A DNA stretch of 64,000 nt from Planctomycetota bacterium. GTDB taxonomy: Bacteria; Planctomycetota; UBA8742; UBA2392. This document shows positions 1 to 8,656 of the stretch, one piece after another; within the stretch, counting starts at the first letter, position 1, and the number at the start of each line of letters is the position of its first letter. The translations under genes were made by a program, and so were the position numbers. A model generated the notes under the pieces. The model was not told the origin of the DNA and ran no database searches. It saw nothing but the letters and a program-made list of their open reading frames with translations. The stretch lies in assembly GCA_019636215.1 (NCBI GenBank), contig JAHBXZ010000007.1, positions 62,001-126,000 on the forward strand. Reading direction: 5' to 3'.

Positions 1-460
1 GGTACACGCCGAAGAAGCCGGGGCTGGCGGCCTTGAGGCGGGCGTGGCGGCCGATCTGCATGTTTTCGCCAGTCTTGGCAACCAGCGCGGTGATGGCCTC
101 GGCCACCTTGCCGCTGCCGCCGGCCAAAGCCAGCTCTGTGGGCGCGCCTTCGGCTGCCGCAATGCTGCGCGCGATGCCGTCGGCCAGCGCGACGAACTGA
201 TCGTTGCGCGCGGTGAAGTCGGTTTCGCAGCGCAATTCCACCATGGCGGCCACGCCGCCGGCCTGGGCAATGCCCACGCGGCCTTCCTGTGTGTTGCGGC
301 CGGCCGTCTTTGCCTGCTTGACTTCGCCCTTCTTGCGCAGGGCTTCGATTGCCTTCTCGATGTCGCCGCCGTTTTCCTGCAGGGCGCGCTTGGCGTCCAT
401 CATGCCGCAGTCGGTGCGGTCGCGAAGTTCCTTGATCAGTGCAGCGGTAATCTCGGCCAT
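1..460 (-). CDS. tsf: Elongation factor Ts (3' part cut by window edge)
   Basis: EF-Ts is the guanine-nucleotide exchange factor that recharges EF-Tu during translation. The reading frame starts at the ATG complementary to 458-460 and begins MAEITAALIKELRDRTDCGM, the typical N-terminal UBA-like region. It continues with the hallmark stretches GMMDAKRAL and VELRCETDFTARN (the conserved TDFVARN-like motif). About 153 codons are visible and the rest lies beyond the left edge. It follows rpsB on the same strand after a 94-bp gap, the near-universal rpsB-tsf order, so the two are probably cotranscribed. Nothing looks broken. Confidence 0.96.
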   Translation of the reverse strand, partial: MAEITAALIKELRDRTDCGMMDAKRALQENGGDIEKAIEALRKKGEVKQAKTAGRNTQEGRVGIAQAGGVAAMVELRCETDFTARNDQFVALADGIARSIAAAEGAPTELALAGGSGKVAEAITALVAKTGENMQIGRHARLKAASPGFFGVY

Positions 461-554
461 GGTCGTTTCCTGTGTCAGTGGAGCGGGTCAATTGCAGGGG
501 CGCCCGCAGGCGCCCCCGTTTGCGTGTCAGTTCCTAACGCGCGCCGGTTGCCCC

Positions 555-1571
555 TTATGCCTTGGGGGCGTCGGGCTTCTTGGCCGGCGGCTTGCGGCGA
601 ACCGCGGGTGCCGGTGCGGCCTTTTCGCCCTGGGCCTCGGCGGTCTTGACGGCTTCTTCGGCCGCCTTCTCCATTTCGGCCTTCTGTTCGTCGCTGCGCG
701 CATGGCGGGTACGGCCGCCACCGGCGCGCTGCGGGCGACGCCCGGGGCGCTCGGTCTTCTGGCGCGGGGCGATGTCGTCGTAGGTGCGGATTTCCACCTT
801 GTCGGCAATACCCTGGCCGGACTGGTGCAACTGCTTGCCCTCGATGCAGGCGTCGGCCAGCGACTTCAGCACAATCTGAAGGCCGCGCACGCTGTCGTCG
901 TTGCCGGGGATCACGATGTCCACGCCGGCGGGGTCGCTGTTGCTGTCGACCACGGCAATCACCGGGATCTCCAGCTTGTTGGCCTCGTGCACGGCGATGT
1001 GTTCCTGCTTGGCGTCAATGATGACCAGGCAGGCGGGCAGACGCTGCAGACCGCGCAGGCCGTCCAGGTTGAAGAAGATCTTGCGCTTTTCGCGGCCCAC
1101 GACGGACTGCATCTTCTTGGGCATCTTGCCGTAGGCGCCGCTGGTCTCGAGGCCTTCCAGGTGTTCCAGGCGGCTCATGCGCTTGCGGATGGTGGAAAAG
1201 TTGGTCAGGGTTCCGCCCAGCCAGCGTTCGCACATGAAGGCAACGCCGGCGCGCTGGGCCTGGTCACGCACGATATCCTTGGCCTGGCGCTTGGTGCCGA
1301 CGAACAGCACGTTGGCGCCGGTGCTGCACAGGTTGCGCAGGAAATGGCGCGCGGTGATGATGCCGCGCAGCGATTCCTTCAGGTCAATGATGTGGATGCC
1401 GTTGCGTTTGTCGCGGATATAGCCCTTCATCCGCGGGTTCCACTTGGCCGTGCGGTGGCCGAAGTGAAAGCCGGACTCAATCAGCGATTCCGTGGATACC
1501 GCAGGAATGGTGTCGGCCCAGTTTGCCGGGGCCTTTTCTTCCTGCAGTGTGCTCAAGCGATTATCTGCCAT
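555..1571 (-). CDS. rpsB: 30S ribosomal protein S2
   Basis: S2 is a small-subunit ribosomal protein. The 338-residue product contains the family signatures GFHFGHRTAKWNPRMKGYI, HIIDLKES, VLFVGTKRQAKDIV, RWLGGTLTNF and IPVIAVVDSNSDP. The frame is open further upstream to 1802, but I chose the ATG at 1571 because upstream residues resemble no S2. Both ends exceed a minimal bacterial S2 (about 230-250 residues). There is an N-terminal extension of about 25 residues before STESLIESG. There is also a C-terminal tail of about 80 residues rich in Lys, Ala, Arg and Pro (ending APAVRRKPPAKKPDAPKA), which is low-complexity and probably contacts RNA. tsf follows in the same orientation. Confidence 0.96.
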   Translation of the reverse strand: MADNRLSTLQEEKAPANWADTIPAVSTESLIESGFHFGHRTAKWNPRMKGYIRDKRNGIHIIDLKESLRGIITARHFLRNLCSTGANVLFVGTKRQAKDIVRDQAQRAGVAFMCERWLGGTLTNFSTIRKRMSRLEHLEGLETSGAYGKMPKKMQSVVGREKRKIFFNLDGLRGLQRLPACLVIIDAKQEHIAVHEANKLEIPVIAVVDSNSDPAGVDIVIPGNDDSVRGLQIVLKSLADACIEGKQLHQSGQGIADKVEIRTYDDIAPRQKTERPGRRPQRAGGGRTRHARSDEQKAEMEKAAEEAVKTAEAQGEKAAPAPAVRRKPPAKKPDAPKA

Positions 1572-1936
1572 GTGGCTTTCCCGGGCTGCGCCGCATGTTG
1601 GGTCGTTGGGCCGAAACGGCCTTGTCACAACCCGCGCGCGCAGGCCCATGTTGGGGACTGCTTTCCGAAACGCCCGGCACACGCCGGGACTCGTATCGGA
1701 AATGAGGGGGCGGAGTGTAACGGTGGCAATTGGGCTGTCAATCAGGCGGGCGGGGCAAAAGTGAGCCAGTGCAGGGTGACGCAATGGTGACGTCGCTGAC
1801 ACCGAAAAAAGGAAGCCGCAAAGGCGCGGATTTTGCCTCTTGACCCTGTGGTACCTAGGGTTATCGTCTTTCCCTGCACCCCCCCTCTTGAGGTTATCTG
1901 GGCAGTTTCACTCGCAACGGCGTGTGGGAGTAGCAC
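1572..1936. other. Divergent intergenic region, rpsB / 1937 gene
   Basis: This 365-bp gap separates rpsB (minus) from the coiled-coil gene at 1937 (plus) and must hold both promoters. On the plus strand a plausible sigma70-like site is TTGACC (1840-1845), a 16-bp spacer and TATCGT (1862-1867), about 70 bp ahead of the GTG start. Open frames crossing this stretch show no recognisable protein and I read them as fortuitous. I saw no RNA gene or obvious S2 leader structure, but could not fold it. Confidence 0.4.
1840..1867 (+). promoter_or_regulatory. Candidate sigma70-type promoter for the 1937 gene
   Basis: TTGACC at 1840-1845 and TATCGT at 1862-1867 are separated by 16 bp. The -10 match is only moderate. 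It is the best consensus-like pair seen by eye between the divergent genes. Confidence 0.3.
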
Positions 1937-2812
1937 GTGCACACCCTTACCAAGGTACTGGTTATTGTAAATCTGGTGTTCTGCCTGATCCTGAGCCAGT
2001 TCGTCTGGATCTCACTGTCAGGCAACGTCCAGTGGCGAGAGCGCTTTGAAGCAGAGCGCAACGAACGCCACCGGGACAAGTCCAAGCTTGAGGGGGCCTA
2101 CAACGACCTCATTGCGGTGAGAGTCAAGAACCGCGATGACCTGGCCCAGAACACGGCGGAGATCGCCGCCCTCAACGCCACCCGCCAGGCCCTGGAAGCC
2201 TGGAAGGTGGAATCGGAACTTGCCCGCACGGACGCCGAGAACGCCGCCAACGACCTGCTGAAGGCGATTGAGCCCTTCCGCGAGATTTCGCAGTCCTACG
2301 ATCGAGACGTGGTGGCCCGCCTGCAGCAGACGGTGGAAACCCTGACCGAGCGCAAGAGCCAGATCTTCACCCGCCGCAGCGAACAGCTGCTGAAGGTGGC
2401 ACAGGCGCACAACCTGTACGCCGAACGCCATGAGCAGTACCGCCAGCTGGAGTTCCAGCAGTTCCTGATGCAGGAAGAACTTGAGTACCGCCTTGACCTG
2501 AAGGCCCGCTACCGCACCCTGCGCCCGGACATCCAGGCCGAGATCGGCGACAACGGCCCGGTGATCTTTGCGTCGGTAAAATGGGTGCAGGGCAACAGCC
2601 TGCAGCTCAGCAAGGGCCGCCGCGACGGCGTAGAGCTTCGCCAGAAGTACACCATCACCCGCAACGGCATCACAATTGCCGTGGTGGATGTAGTGGAAGT
2701 GCAGAATGAAACCTGCGAATGCGTGATCGTTGACCTTGTCGGCCGCGGCGCCAAGCCGGCGGCGGGCGACGAGGCCGTGACCAAGCTGTTCATGTCGCGC
2801 GTGCGCGACTAG
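1937..2812 (+). CDS. Membrane-anchored coiled-coil protein with C-terminal beta domain
   Basis: Function is not recognised. The GTG start is supported by GGGAG at 1926-1930. The 291-residue product has one N-terminal transmembrane segment (about residues 5-28, LTKVLVIVNLVFCLILSQFVW). A long charged coiled coil follows (about 35-195), then a compact domain of about 85 residues starting near FASVKWVQGNSLQLSKGRRDGVELRQ. The pattern 'iS.G..dGV..g..f.i.rng' in that end resembles the beta domains of MreC and FlgT-C-like proteins; this is a by-eye comparison. The next gene has the same architecture, so the two may act together in the periplasm or cell envelope. Spacing of 56 bp suggests an operon. 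Confidence 0.8.
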   Translation: MHTLTKVLVIVNLVFCLILSQFVWISLSGNVQWRERFEAERNERHRDKSKLEGAYNDLIAVRVKNRDDLAQNTAEIAALNATRQALEAWKVESELARTDAENAANDLLKAIEPFREISQSYDRDVVARLQQTVETLTERKSQIFTRRSEQLLKVAQAHNLYAERHEQYRQLEFQQFLMQEELEYRLDLKARYRTLRPDIQAEIGDNGPVIFASVKWVQGNSLQLSKGRRDGVELRQKYTITRNGITIAVVDVVEVQNETCECVIVDLVGRGAKPAAGDEAVTKLFMSRVRD

Positions 2813-2868
2813 GCAGGACTGGCGTACCAGGGCACCAAAATCGGCGCAGCTAGCCGCAAGAGGATACG

Positions 2869-3939
2869 ATGGGCGTATTTTCCAGAACGATGCTGATGCT
2901 CACCATGGCCTGGCTGGTCGGCCTGATCGTGACGTTCCTATTCATGGTCAACGACCCGGAGCCAAGCTGGCGTGACAAGTTTATCGCTGAGGCGAACATC
3001 CGCCGCGCGATTGCCTACCGCTATACAGACATCGCCGGCGGCATGGTGGCTGAACGCGGCCATGCAGCGGGCGAAAACAAGAACTCCGGCGAAAAGGCCA
3101 TGGAGGCTGAGAGTCTTGGCGTGGCACCCTACGGCGCGCCCGACCAGGGCGGCAGCGGCGGATCGACGGACCCGTTGCCCGGTGCACTGGTACGGCCGGA
3201 TGCCAGCCTGATTGCGATTGCCGCCAAGCAGGGCAAGGACCAGGGCGTTGCCTTCCGGGCCACAAAGGACGACACCACCGTTGCCATCACTGAACTGCGC
3301 GAGGCGATTGCCGTCGCCCAGCGCCAGCGCCGCGCGGCGGACTCCAAGCTGGCACAGGTGCGCGAGGCCAGCCGCATGTTTGCGGCGGAAATGCAGTCCT
3401 ACCGTTACATCATTGCCAGCTTCCAGCAGAAGGTGTTCAACCTGGATTACGACATCCAGCGCGTGCTGATTGAGCGCGACGCCCTGACGGCCGAGCTGGC
3501 CCAGGTCACCAACGACCTCAAGCGCGTGGAAGTGCAGCAGCTGGAGCTGGAAGACGCGTACTGGGATGTAAGCAAGAACTTTGACCGCACCGTGCGCCTG
3601 CTTGGCCGCTATACCACCACCGACCCGAACCTGGCCCGCATGGCCGATGCAACGGGCCGCACCTGGCTGCGCGGCAAGGTGATCGGAGTGGGTGGCGACC
3701 CGCGTACCGGCGTGGTCAGCATCAGCCTGGGCAGCAATGAAGGCGTGCAGGAGAATCAGGTGTTCACGATTTTCCGCAACGAGAAGCTGGTCGGCAAGAT
3801 GCGCGTGGAGAGTGTGCAGGCCAATACGGCTGTGGGCCGCCTGTTGCCCGAGTTCCGCGGCAAATCCATCGTGATGGAAAACGACAACATCAAGTCCGCA
3901 GAGACCTTCGGCGGAGTGACAACCAGCAGCGGTCGATAG
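2869..3939 (+). CDS. Membrane-anchored coiled-coil protein, paralogous in layout to its neighbour
   Basis: Unknown function, 356 residues. An N-terminal membrane segment (about residues 7-27, MLMLTMAWLVGLIVTFLFMV) is followed by a Gly/Ser/Pro-containing linker near residues 80-115. A coiled coil (about 135-245) comes next, then a C-terminal domain with GDPRTGVVSISLGSNEGVQE and FTIFRNEKLVGKMRVESV. That domain aligns by eye with the C-terminus of the 1937 product (same GV..g..ftI.RN.. pattern). The ATG at 2869 follows AAGAGGA. It is probably an envelope protein that pairs with its neighbour, an inference from shared architecture and adjacency. Confidence 0.8.
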   Translation: MGVFSRTMLMLTMAWLVGLIVTFLFMVNDPEPSWRDKFIAEANIRRAIAYRYTDIAGGMVAERGHAAGENKNSGEKAMEAESLGVAPYGAPDQGGSGGSTDPLPGALVRPDASLIAIAAKQGKDQGVAFRATKDDTTVAITELREAIAVAQRQRRAADSKLAQVREASRMFAAEMQSYRYIIASFQQKVFNLDYDIQRVLIERDALTAELAQVTNDLKRVEVQQLELEDAYWDVSKNFDRTVRLLGRYTTTDPNLARMADATGRTWLRGKVIGVGGDPRTGVVSISLGSNEGVQENQVFTIFRNEKLVGKMRVESVQANTAVGRLLPEFRGKSIVMENDNIKSAETFGGVTTSSGR

Positions 3940-3999
3940 CCCGGCAGGTGTTACAGAACTCTGTTGTGACCTGAAGTGAACTGAACAGGATGCAGACAC

Positions 4000-4620
4000 A
4001 TGGCAAAGAAAGCTCCTCCGCCACCGGCACCCAAGCGCGCAGTCCCCGGCCCCGCGCCGCAGAGTGACGCCGTCGGCAAGTTCGACAAGTTCAGCGCCTT
4101 TGCGCTGGCCCTGCCCTGCACGGTGCTGTCGCTGGCCTGCATGATCCTTGCGATCGGGTACACGAACTCGCACTTTGATACCGGCCTGTTCGGCATTCCC
4201 GGCAAGACGATCCAGGATTGGGACGGCGGCGCGCACAGCATCGGCGGCGCCAACCCGGCTGTGATCACCGGCTTTGAGTCCCACAACTACATCGGCCGCC
4301 TGGCCGAGGGCGAAGTCGACGTTGTGGTGCTGAATGTCGGCAGCGACCAGCGCGTGAACCTTGGCGACGTGTTTGTGCTGGATGGCGCCGAACAGCCTGA
4401 CCTGCGCGTGGAATTTGTGGTGTTTGACCTGCAGGCCAACGTCAGCCGTGCCTACATCTTGATGGGCCAGAACGTGGAAGGCGGCAAGGGCCGCGCCTTC
4501 AGCCTCAAGCGCGACGATGTGACCCGCCTGTGCGGCGCGGAAACCAACGTCAAGGTCAAGCGCGACTGGAAAAACCAGATCATCCGCCGTTACGTCGAAG
4601 CCCGCGCCAACAAGACCTGA
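4000..4620 (+). CDS. Pro-rich single-span membrane protein
   Basis: Unknown function, 206 residues. The N-terminus is Lys/Pro/Ala-rich and probably cytoplasmic (MAKKAPPPPAPKRAVPGPAP). One hydrophobic span follows (about residues 32-53, FALALPCTVLSLACMILAIGY), then an extracytoplasmic domain. Within it, VDVVVLNVGSDQRVNLGDVF repeats the 'G...V..GD.F.v' pattern of the C-terminal domains of the two preceding products, but without a coiled coil. The three genes run in one direction with short gaps (56 and 60 bp) and end at a strong terminator, so they look like one operon for an envelope complex. Confidence 0.78.
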   Translation: MAKKAPPPPAPKRAVPGPAPQSDAVGKFDKFSAFALALPCTVLSLACMILAIGYTNSHFDTGLFGIPGKTIQDWDGGAHSIGGANPAVITGFESHNYIGRLAEGEVDVVVLNVGSDQRVNLGDVFVLDGAEQPDLRVEFVVFDLQANVSRAYILMGQNVEGGKGRAFSLKRDDVTRLCGAETNVKVKRDWKNQIIRRYVEARANKT

Positions 4621-4637
4621 TCCTGTTTTCCAAAGCC

Positions 4638-4672
4638 AAACCGGGGCGCCACTGGGCGCCCCGGTTTGTTTT
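4638..4672 (+). terminator. Rho-independent terminator after the membrane-protein operon
   Basis: A perfect 13-bp stem, AAACCGGGGCGCC (4638-4650) with GGCGCCCCGGTTT (4655-4667), has a 4-nt loop and is followed by TGTTTTG. Confidence 0.8.
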
Positions 4673-4793
4673 GCCTTGCCCGTGAGGTTTTTCGGGGTGG
4701 CAAGACTAGTTCCGACCCGTACAAGAAGGCAACTCAGGGGCGCCAGGGTGCGCCCGGTATTGCCTGCCAATGTCGAAGAACGAAAGGATCAGG

Positions 4794-6026
4794 ATGTCTT
4801 TCTTCCGCAGAATCCGGCCGTCCATGTTGCTTCTGCCGGGGCTGTTGCTGGCCTCGGCGGTTGCACTGACGTCCATCCACGCATTTTCTGTGCCGGCCGC
4901 AGAGGCCCAGCAGGGTGCGCCGACGCTGAAGGCGCTGCAGTCAGAGCGCGTCGCCATAGCCAAGGCGTTGACGCCTGCTGTGGTGGCTGTGGCACAGACC
5001 CGGCCGAATTTCGGTGCTGATGGCCAGACCGGCATGGCCGGCGGCAATGCCATCGCCGCCAGCGGCTTTGTAGTAGACGGCGACTTTGTCCTGACTGACC
5101 TTGAGGCCGGCCCGCTGCTTCAGCCTGGCACCGGCGACGCCATGTACATGGAAATCGGCAAGCCGGTCTGGATGATGGCCCACGACGGCACAGAGTTCAG
5201 CGGCAAGGTGGTCGGCCGCGACCGCCGCAACCTGATGCTGCTGATCCGCATGGATGAAGGCCACCCGGACCTGCCTTCGCTGAAGTTCGGCGACTCCGAC
5301 AAGGCGGCCATGGGCAGCACGGCCATGGCGCTGGGCAACACGCTGGACAGCCTTCTGATTGACCGCGTTGTCAGCTTCAGCTACGGCACGGTCAGCGGGT
5401 TCTACCGTTTCGAGCCGGTGGACGTGCTGAAGCCGGAAGACGAAAACAGTGCCGGTGACCCGTACAAGGGCAACGTGCTGGAAGTCGACGTGGCTGTTCA
5501 CCCCGGTGACCACGGCGGCCCGATATTCAACCTGGACGGCGAAGTCATCGGCATGATGTGCGGGCACTTCATGGCCGGCCGCCACCTGGGTTGCGCTGTT
5601 CCCAGCAACCAGCTGCGCGCCGTGCTGCCGCAGCTCAAGAAGAGTGTGCCGGAAGGCGAACTGGCCCAGGGTTACCTTGGCTTCTTTGCCAAGCGCCCTG
5701 AAGGCGACAAGCGCATCTTCATCAGCAAGGTGGACGACGGCAGCCCGGCCCACAAGGCCGGCATCAAGGTTGGCCAGGAATTGGTGCGGGTGGACAACTA
5801 CCGCATCCCGGCCTTTGAACGCCTGGCGGAAATGCTGGGCTCCAAGCCGATCGTGCGCAAGCGCAAGGTTGGCGGCGGCATGTTCCAGCGCGAGCGCGAA
5901 GTGGAAATGCCCGTCAGTTACGGCGTGCCTGTGGGTACGCACATCCAGTTGACGCTGCGCGATCCTGAAACCGGCAAGGAGCGCACCGTGGACCTGATCG
6001 TCGGCGAAAAGGCTGAGGACTTCTAA
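4794..6026 (+). CDS. HtrA/DegP-like secreted protein lacking the catalytic triad (pseudoprotease) with PDZ domain
   Basis: 410 residues. A signal peptide spans the N-terminus, followed by a trypsin-like beta-barrel domain and a PDZ domain (region GYLGFFAK through GSPAHKAGIKVGQELVRVD). Compared with active HtrA, all three catalytic positions are altered. The TNNHV histidine motif reads LTDLEAG. The aspartate region reads RRNLMLLIR with Asn where DLALLK is expected. The serine motif GNSGGP reads GDHGGP. It should therefore not be a protease, but may bind peptides or regulate the active homologue two genes downstream. I chose ATG 4794 because AAAGGA lies about 8 nt upstream; ATG 4770 in the same frame is the alternative. 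It heads a three-gene tandem set. Confidence 0.85.
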   Translation: MSFFRRIRPSMLLLPGLLLASAVALTSIHAFSVPAAEAQQGAPTLKALQSERVAIAKALTPAVVAVAQTRPNFGADGQTGMAGGNAIAASGFVVDGDFVLTDLEAGPLLQPGTGDAMYMEIGKPVWMMAHDGTEFSGKVVGRDRRNLMLLIRMDEGHPDLPSLKFGDSDKAAMGSTAMALGNTLDSLLIDRVVSFSYGTVSGFYRFEPVDVLKPEDENSAGDPYKGNVLEVDVAVHPGDHGGPIFNLDGEVIGMMCGHFMAGRHLGCAVPSNQLRAVLPQLKKSVPEGELAQGYLGFFAKRPEGDKRIFISKVDDGSPAHKAGIKVGQELVRVDNYRIPAFERLAEMLGSKPIVRKRKVGGGMFQREREVEMPVSYGVPVGTHIQLTLRDPETGKERTVDLIVGEKAEDF

Positions 6027-6056
6027 CCGCGGCCCGCGCCGACGAGGAAACCAACC

Positions 6057-7205
6057 ATGAAAAAACTCTCTTACGCACTCGCGCTGTTGCTGGCCATCGG
6101 CATGACAGCCGCTGTCCACACCGCGCAGCCAAAAACCGCCGAAAAGACACCCGAAAAGACGGGGGCTGTCCGCCATGTGCAGGCCCCGGCCATGCCCCTG
6201 CACAAGGACCTGGAGCGCCATCGCATTGCAGTGGCCGCCGAGATGGCAAGCTACACCGTAAGTGTCGAAATCGACTTCGACCGCGATGCCGCGCCGGCGC
6301 CGGCGCAGCCCCGCATGCCGATTCCGGGCATGGGCGGGCCTGACCCCAGCGACCCGTTCTTTCGCTATGACATCGGGCCGTTTTCGGGCCTGGTGGTTGG
6401 GCCGAATCACATCCTGATTTCGGACCGCTGCCTGGGCGACTTCAGCAGCACCGGTGCCAGCGAGGCCGTGCAGGCCATCACCGTAACACTTCCCAATGGC
6501 GATCGCTGGCCGGCCCGCGTGAAGGGCCGCCATCAGCAGATCGACCTCGCGCTTCTGGAGCTCGACTGCATCATCGACAAGACCTGCCCGACGCTGAAGA
6601 TTGCCAAGCTGGGCGAAGGCACCCAGAAGCTGGAGCGCGGCCAGCAGATTTTCGTGGTGGGTCGCGGCCAGAACCCGCTGGGCACACTGGTCAACGACGG
6701 CATTGTCAGCGCCCTGGAGCGCGAAGAAGGCCGTGCTTTCCAGTTTGATGCCCGCATCGGCAACAGCACCCTGGGTGCGCCGGTGATTGATAATCACGGC
6801 AGGCTGGTCGGTATGGTGACGCTGCACAATCACCAGACGTTCGGCCAGGCCAGTGGTGTCAGCTATGCCGCGTACATCCATGAAGTTCGCGCCGCCTACG
6901 CGCTGCTGGCGGAAGGCAAGTTCGTGCCGGTGCCGCCCAAGCCCTTCATGGGCGTGGCCGCCACCAAGAAGTGGCCGGACAAGCCGGGCTTGGAAGTCGG
7001 CAACGTCATCACCGGCACCGGTGCCGAGCGCGCCGGCCTGAGGGTGGGCGACGTGATTCTCAGCGTCGACGGCGTGCCGATGAACGAAGTGGAAGACCTG
7101 CAGGGTCACATCGCCAAGAAGAAGGTCGGCGACACCCTGGCCGTGAAGATCCTGCGCGGCGAAGAAGAATCGGAACTCAAAATCACCCTGGGCAAGAGGC
7201 CGTAA
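6057..7205 (+). CDS. HtrA/DegP-like secreted protein with degraded active site and PDZ domain
   Basis: 382 residues with a signal peptide (about 1-23). The trypsin-like domain retains the Asp-region motif (IDLALLELD). The histidine motif is replaced (NHILISDRCLGD), and the GNSGGP serine motif reads STLGAPV, which places Leu at the serine position. A PDZ domain occupies about residues 290-382 (MGVAATKKW through GAERAGLRVGDVILSVDGVP). A Pro-rich insert near residues 78-95 (PAPAQPRMPIPGMGG) precedes the beta-barrel. It is most likely an inactive scaffold or chaperone paralogue of the 7233 gene. GAGGAAA precedes the ATG, the gap to the previous gene is 30 bp and to the next 27 bp. Confidence 0.85.
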   Translation: MKKLSYALALLLAIGMTAAVHTAQPKTAEKTPEKTGAVRHVQAPAMPLHKDLERHRIAVAAEMASYTVSVEIDFDRDAAPAPAQPRMPIPGMGGPDPSDPFFRYDIGPFSGLVVGPNHILISDRCLGDFSSTGASEAVQAITVTLPNGDRWPARVKGRHQQIDLALLELDCIIDKTCPTLKIAKLGEGTQKLERGQQIFVVGRGQNPLGTLVNDGIVSALEREEGRAFQFDARIGNSTLGAPVIDNHGRLVGMVTLHNHQTFGQASGVSYAAYIHEVRAAYALLAEGKFVPVPPKPFMGVAATKKWPDKPGLEVGNVITGTGAERAGLRVGDVILSVDGVPMNEVEDLQGHIAKKKVGDTLAVKILRGEEESELKITLGKRP

Positions 7206-7232
7206 GGCGAAAGCCCAAGAGGAGAACAGACC

Positions 7233-8600
7233 ATGAAGAAGATCCTGACAGCCCTTGCGTTTTCGCTGGTGATCGGCGGAACCATGATCGCAGCGCAGCC
7301 CAAGAGCCTTAGCAACCCCACGGTGGACAAGGTGGACGCAGAAGTCCGTGCCCTGACTGCCAAGGTGTACCCGGCGTTTGTGCTGATCGGCGGCGGCAGT
7401 GGCGTCTGCATCAGTGAGGACGGCTACTTCCTGACCAACCACCACGTCTGGAGCCAGGCGGCACAGCCGGCCAACATGGTGGTGAAGATGGCGGGCAACT
7501 CGCGCCAGTTCACGGCCGACTCCATCGGCGCCGACCCGCGCGGCGACATTGTGCTGGGCAAGCTGCGACTGAAGGAGGGCGAAAAGGTCCCCTTTGTCAA
7601 GCTGGCCGACAGCGACAAGGTTAACGTGGGCGACATCTGCCTTTCCGTCGGCAACCCGTTTCTGCTTTCCGGCACAGGCAGCGAGCCCACCGTCACGCTG
7701 GGTACTGTCACGGCCACGCACCGCTTTCAGGGCGGGTACAACGACAGCATCCAGATTGACACCAGCATCAACCCCGGCAACTCCGGCGGCCCCAGCTTCA
7801 ACCTGGACGGCGAGGTGATCGGCATCAACGGCCGCAACATCGCCAGCCACGGCAAACGCTTCAACACCGGCGCGGGCTATGCCATCCCGGCCACGCAGAT
7901 CCGGCACTTCATGGATACCTTCAAGGCCCAGGACGGCGGCGCGCGCCTTGTGCGGCACGGCTTTGTCAGCGGCCTGAAGTTTGACATGAACGCCCGTGAA
8001 AAGGGCGCCGTGATCCGCAGCGTTGACGAAGGCAGTGAAGCAGCCGAGGCCGGTTTCAAGCCCGGTGACATCATCGTTGAGGCCGACGGTTACGAGATTT
8101 TCAACCCGTACCGTTACTTCGGCGTGATCGGCATCAAGCCGCGCGGCAGCACCTTCAGCTTCAAGGTCAAGCGCGGGGCAGAGATGCTGCAGATCAAGGC
8201 CCGTAACGATATGCCCAGCGAGAGCGGGCAGTTCGGCAACGTGCCGCGCAGCGACGATGATGCCCGCCGCGGCGGCACCAACCCGCTGGCCCGCATGTCG
8301 GACCCGTTTGCCTTGCCTGCGGCCAAGAGCAGCCTGGGATTCACCGGCAGCTACAACACGGACCGCAAGGTGGGCGGCTACCGCATCACCAAGTTTGCCG
8401 CCAACAGCCCGCTGGAGGCCGCGGGGATGCAGGTTGACGACATCCTGACCCACATCAACGGCCGGCACATCATGTACTTTGCCGATCTATCGGACATCAT
8501 GATCGCGCTGGATGCCGGAACAGAAGTCACCATCGGCTACCTGCGCGGCGAGGAAAAGCTCGAGATGAAGGTCAAGACCGTCGCGGCCCGCACTCGCTAG
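7233..8600 (+). CDS. HtrA/DegP-like serine protease with two PDZ domains (active-site complete)
   Basis: This is a periplasmic or exported quality-control protease of the S1C family, 455 residues. After a signal peptide the trypsin-like domain has an intact triad: His71 in LTNHHVW, Asp105 in PRGDIVLGKL and Ser184 in NPGNSGGP. PDZ1 lies around residues 245-325 (GAVIRSVDEGSEAAEAGFKPGD) and PDZ2 around 365-450 (YRITKFAANSPLEAAGMQVDD). AAGAGGAGA precedes the ATG. It is the last of three tandem HtrA-like genes and the only one expected to cut proteins, so the upstream two may form mixed assemblies with it or compete for its substrates (inference). A terminator follows at once. Confidence 0.93.
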   Translation: MKKILTALAFSLVIGGTMIAAQPKSLSNPTVDKVDAEVRALTAKVYPAFVLIGGGSGVCISEDGYFLTNHHVWSQAAQPANMVVKMAGNSRQFTADSIGADPRGDIVLGKLRLKEGEKVPFVKLADSDKVNVGDICLSVGNPFLLSGTGSEPTVTLGTVTATHRFQGGYNDSIQIDTSINPGNSGGPSFNLDGEVIGINGRNIASHGKRFNTGAGYAIPATQIRHFMDTFKAQDGGARLVRHGFVSGLKFDMNAREKGAVIRSVDEGSEAAEAGFKPGDIIVEADGYEIFNPYRYFGVIGIKPRGSTFSFKVKRGAEMLQIKARNDMPSESGQFGNVPRSDDDARRGGTNPLARMSDPFALPAAKSSLGFTGSYNTDRKVGGYRITKFAANSPLEAAGMQVDDILTHINGRHIMYFADLSDIMIALDAGTEVTIGYLRGEEKLEMKVKTVAARTR

Positions 8601-8623
8601 GCTTGAAACTCTACACGTAGAAG

Positions 8624-8656
8624 AAACCGGCGACCCACATGGGTCGCCGGTTTATG
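8624..8656. terminator. Bidirectional terminator between convergent genes
   Basis: A 13-bp stem, AAACCGGCGACCC (8624-8636) with GGGTCGCCGGTTT (8641-8653), serves the HtrA operon on one side. On the other it overlaps the stop codon of the UbiD-family gene. Confidence 0.75.

Noticed and set aside
204-1790. 528-codon plus-strand frame over rpsB/tsf
   Set aside because: Opposite-strand rpsB and tsf are unambiguous; this frame has no ribosome site or family.
2938-4770. 610-codon minus-strand frame
   Set aside because: Mirror of the coiled-coil membrane genes; composition typical of a reversed GC-rich frame and no recognisable motif.
4941-8468. Open frame of 1175 codons on the minus strand across the HtrA trio
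   Set aside because: Antisense shadow in high-GC DNA: low-complexity His/Ala/Val/Gly composition, no domains, and the plus-strand frames have clear families, start sites and ribosome sites.
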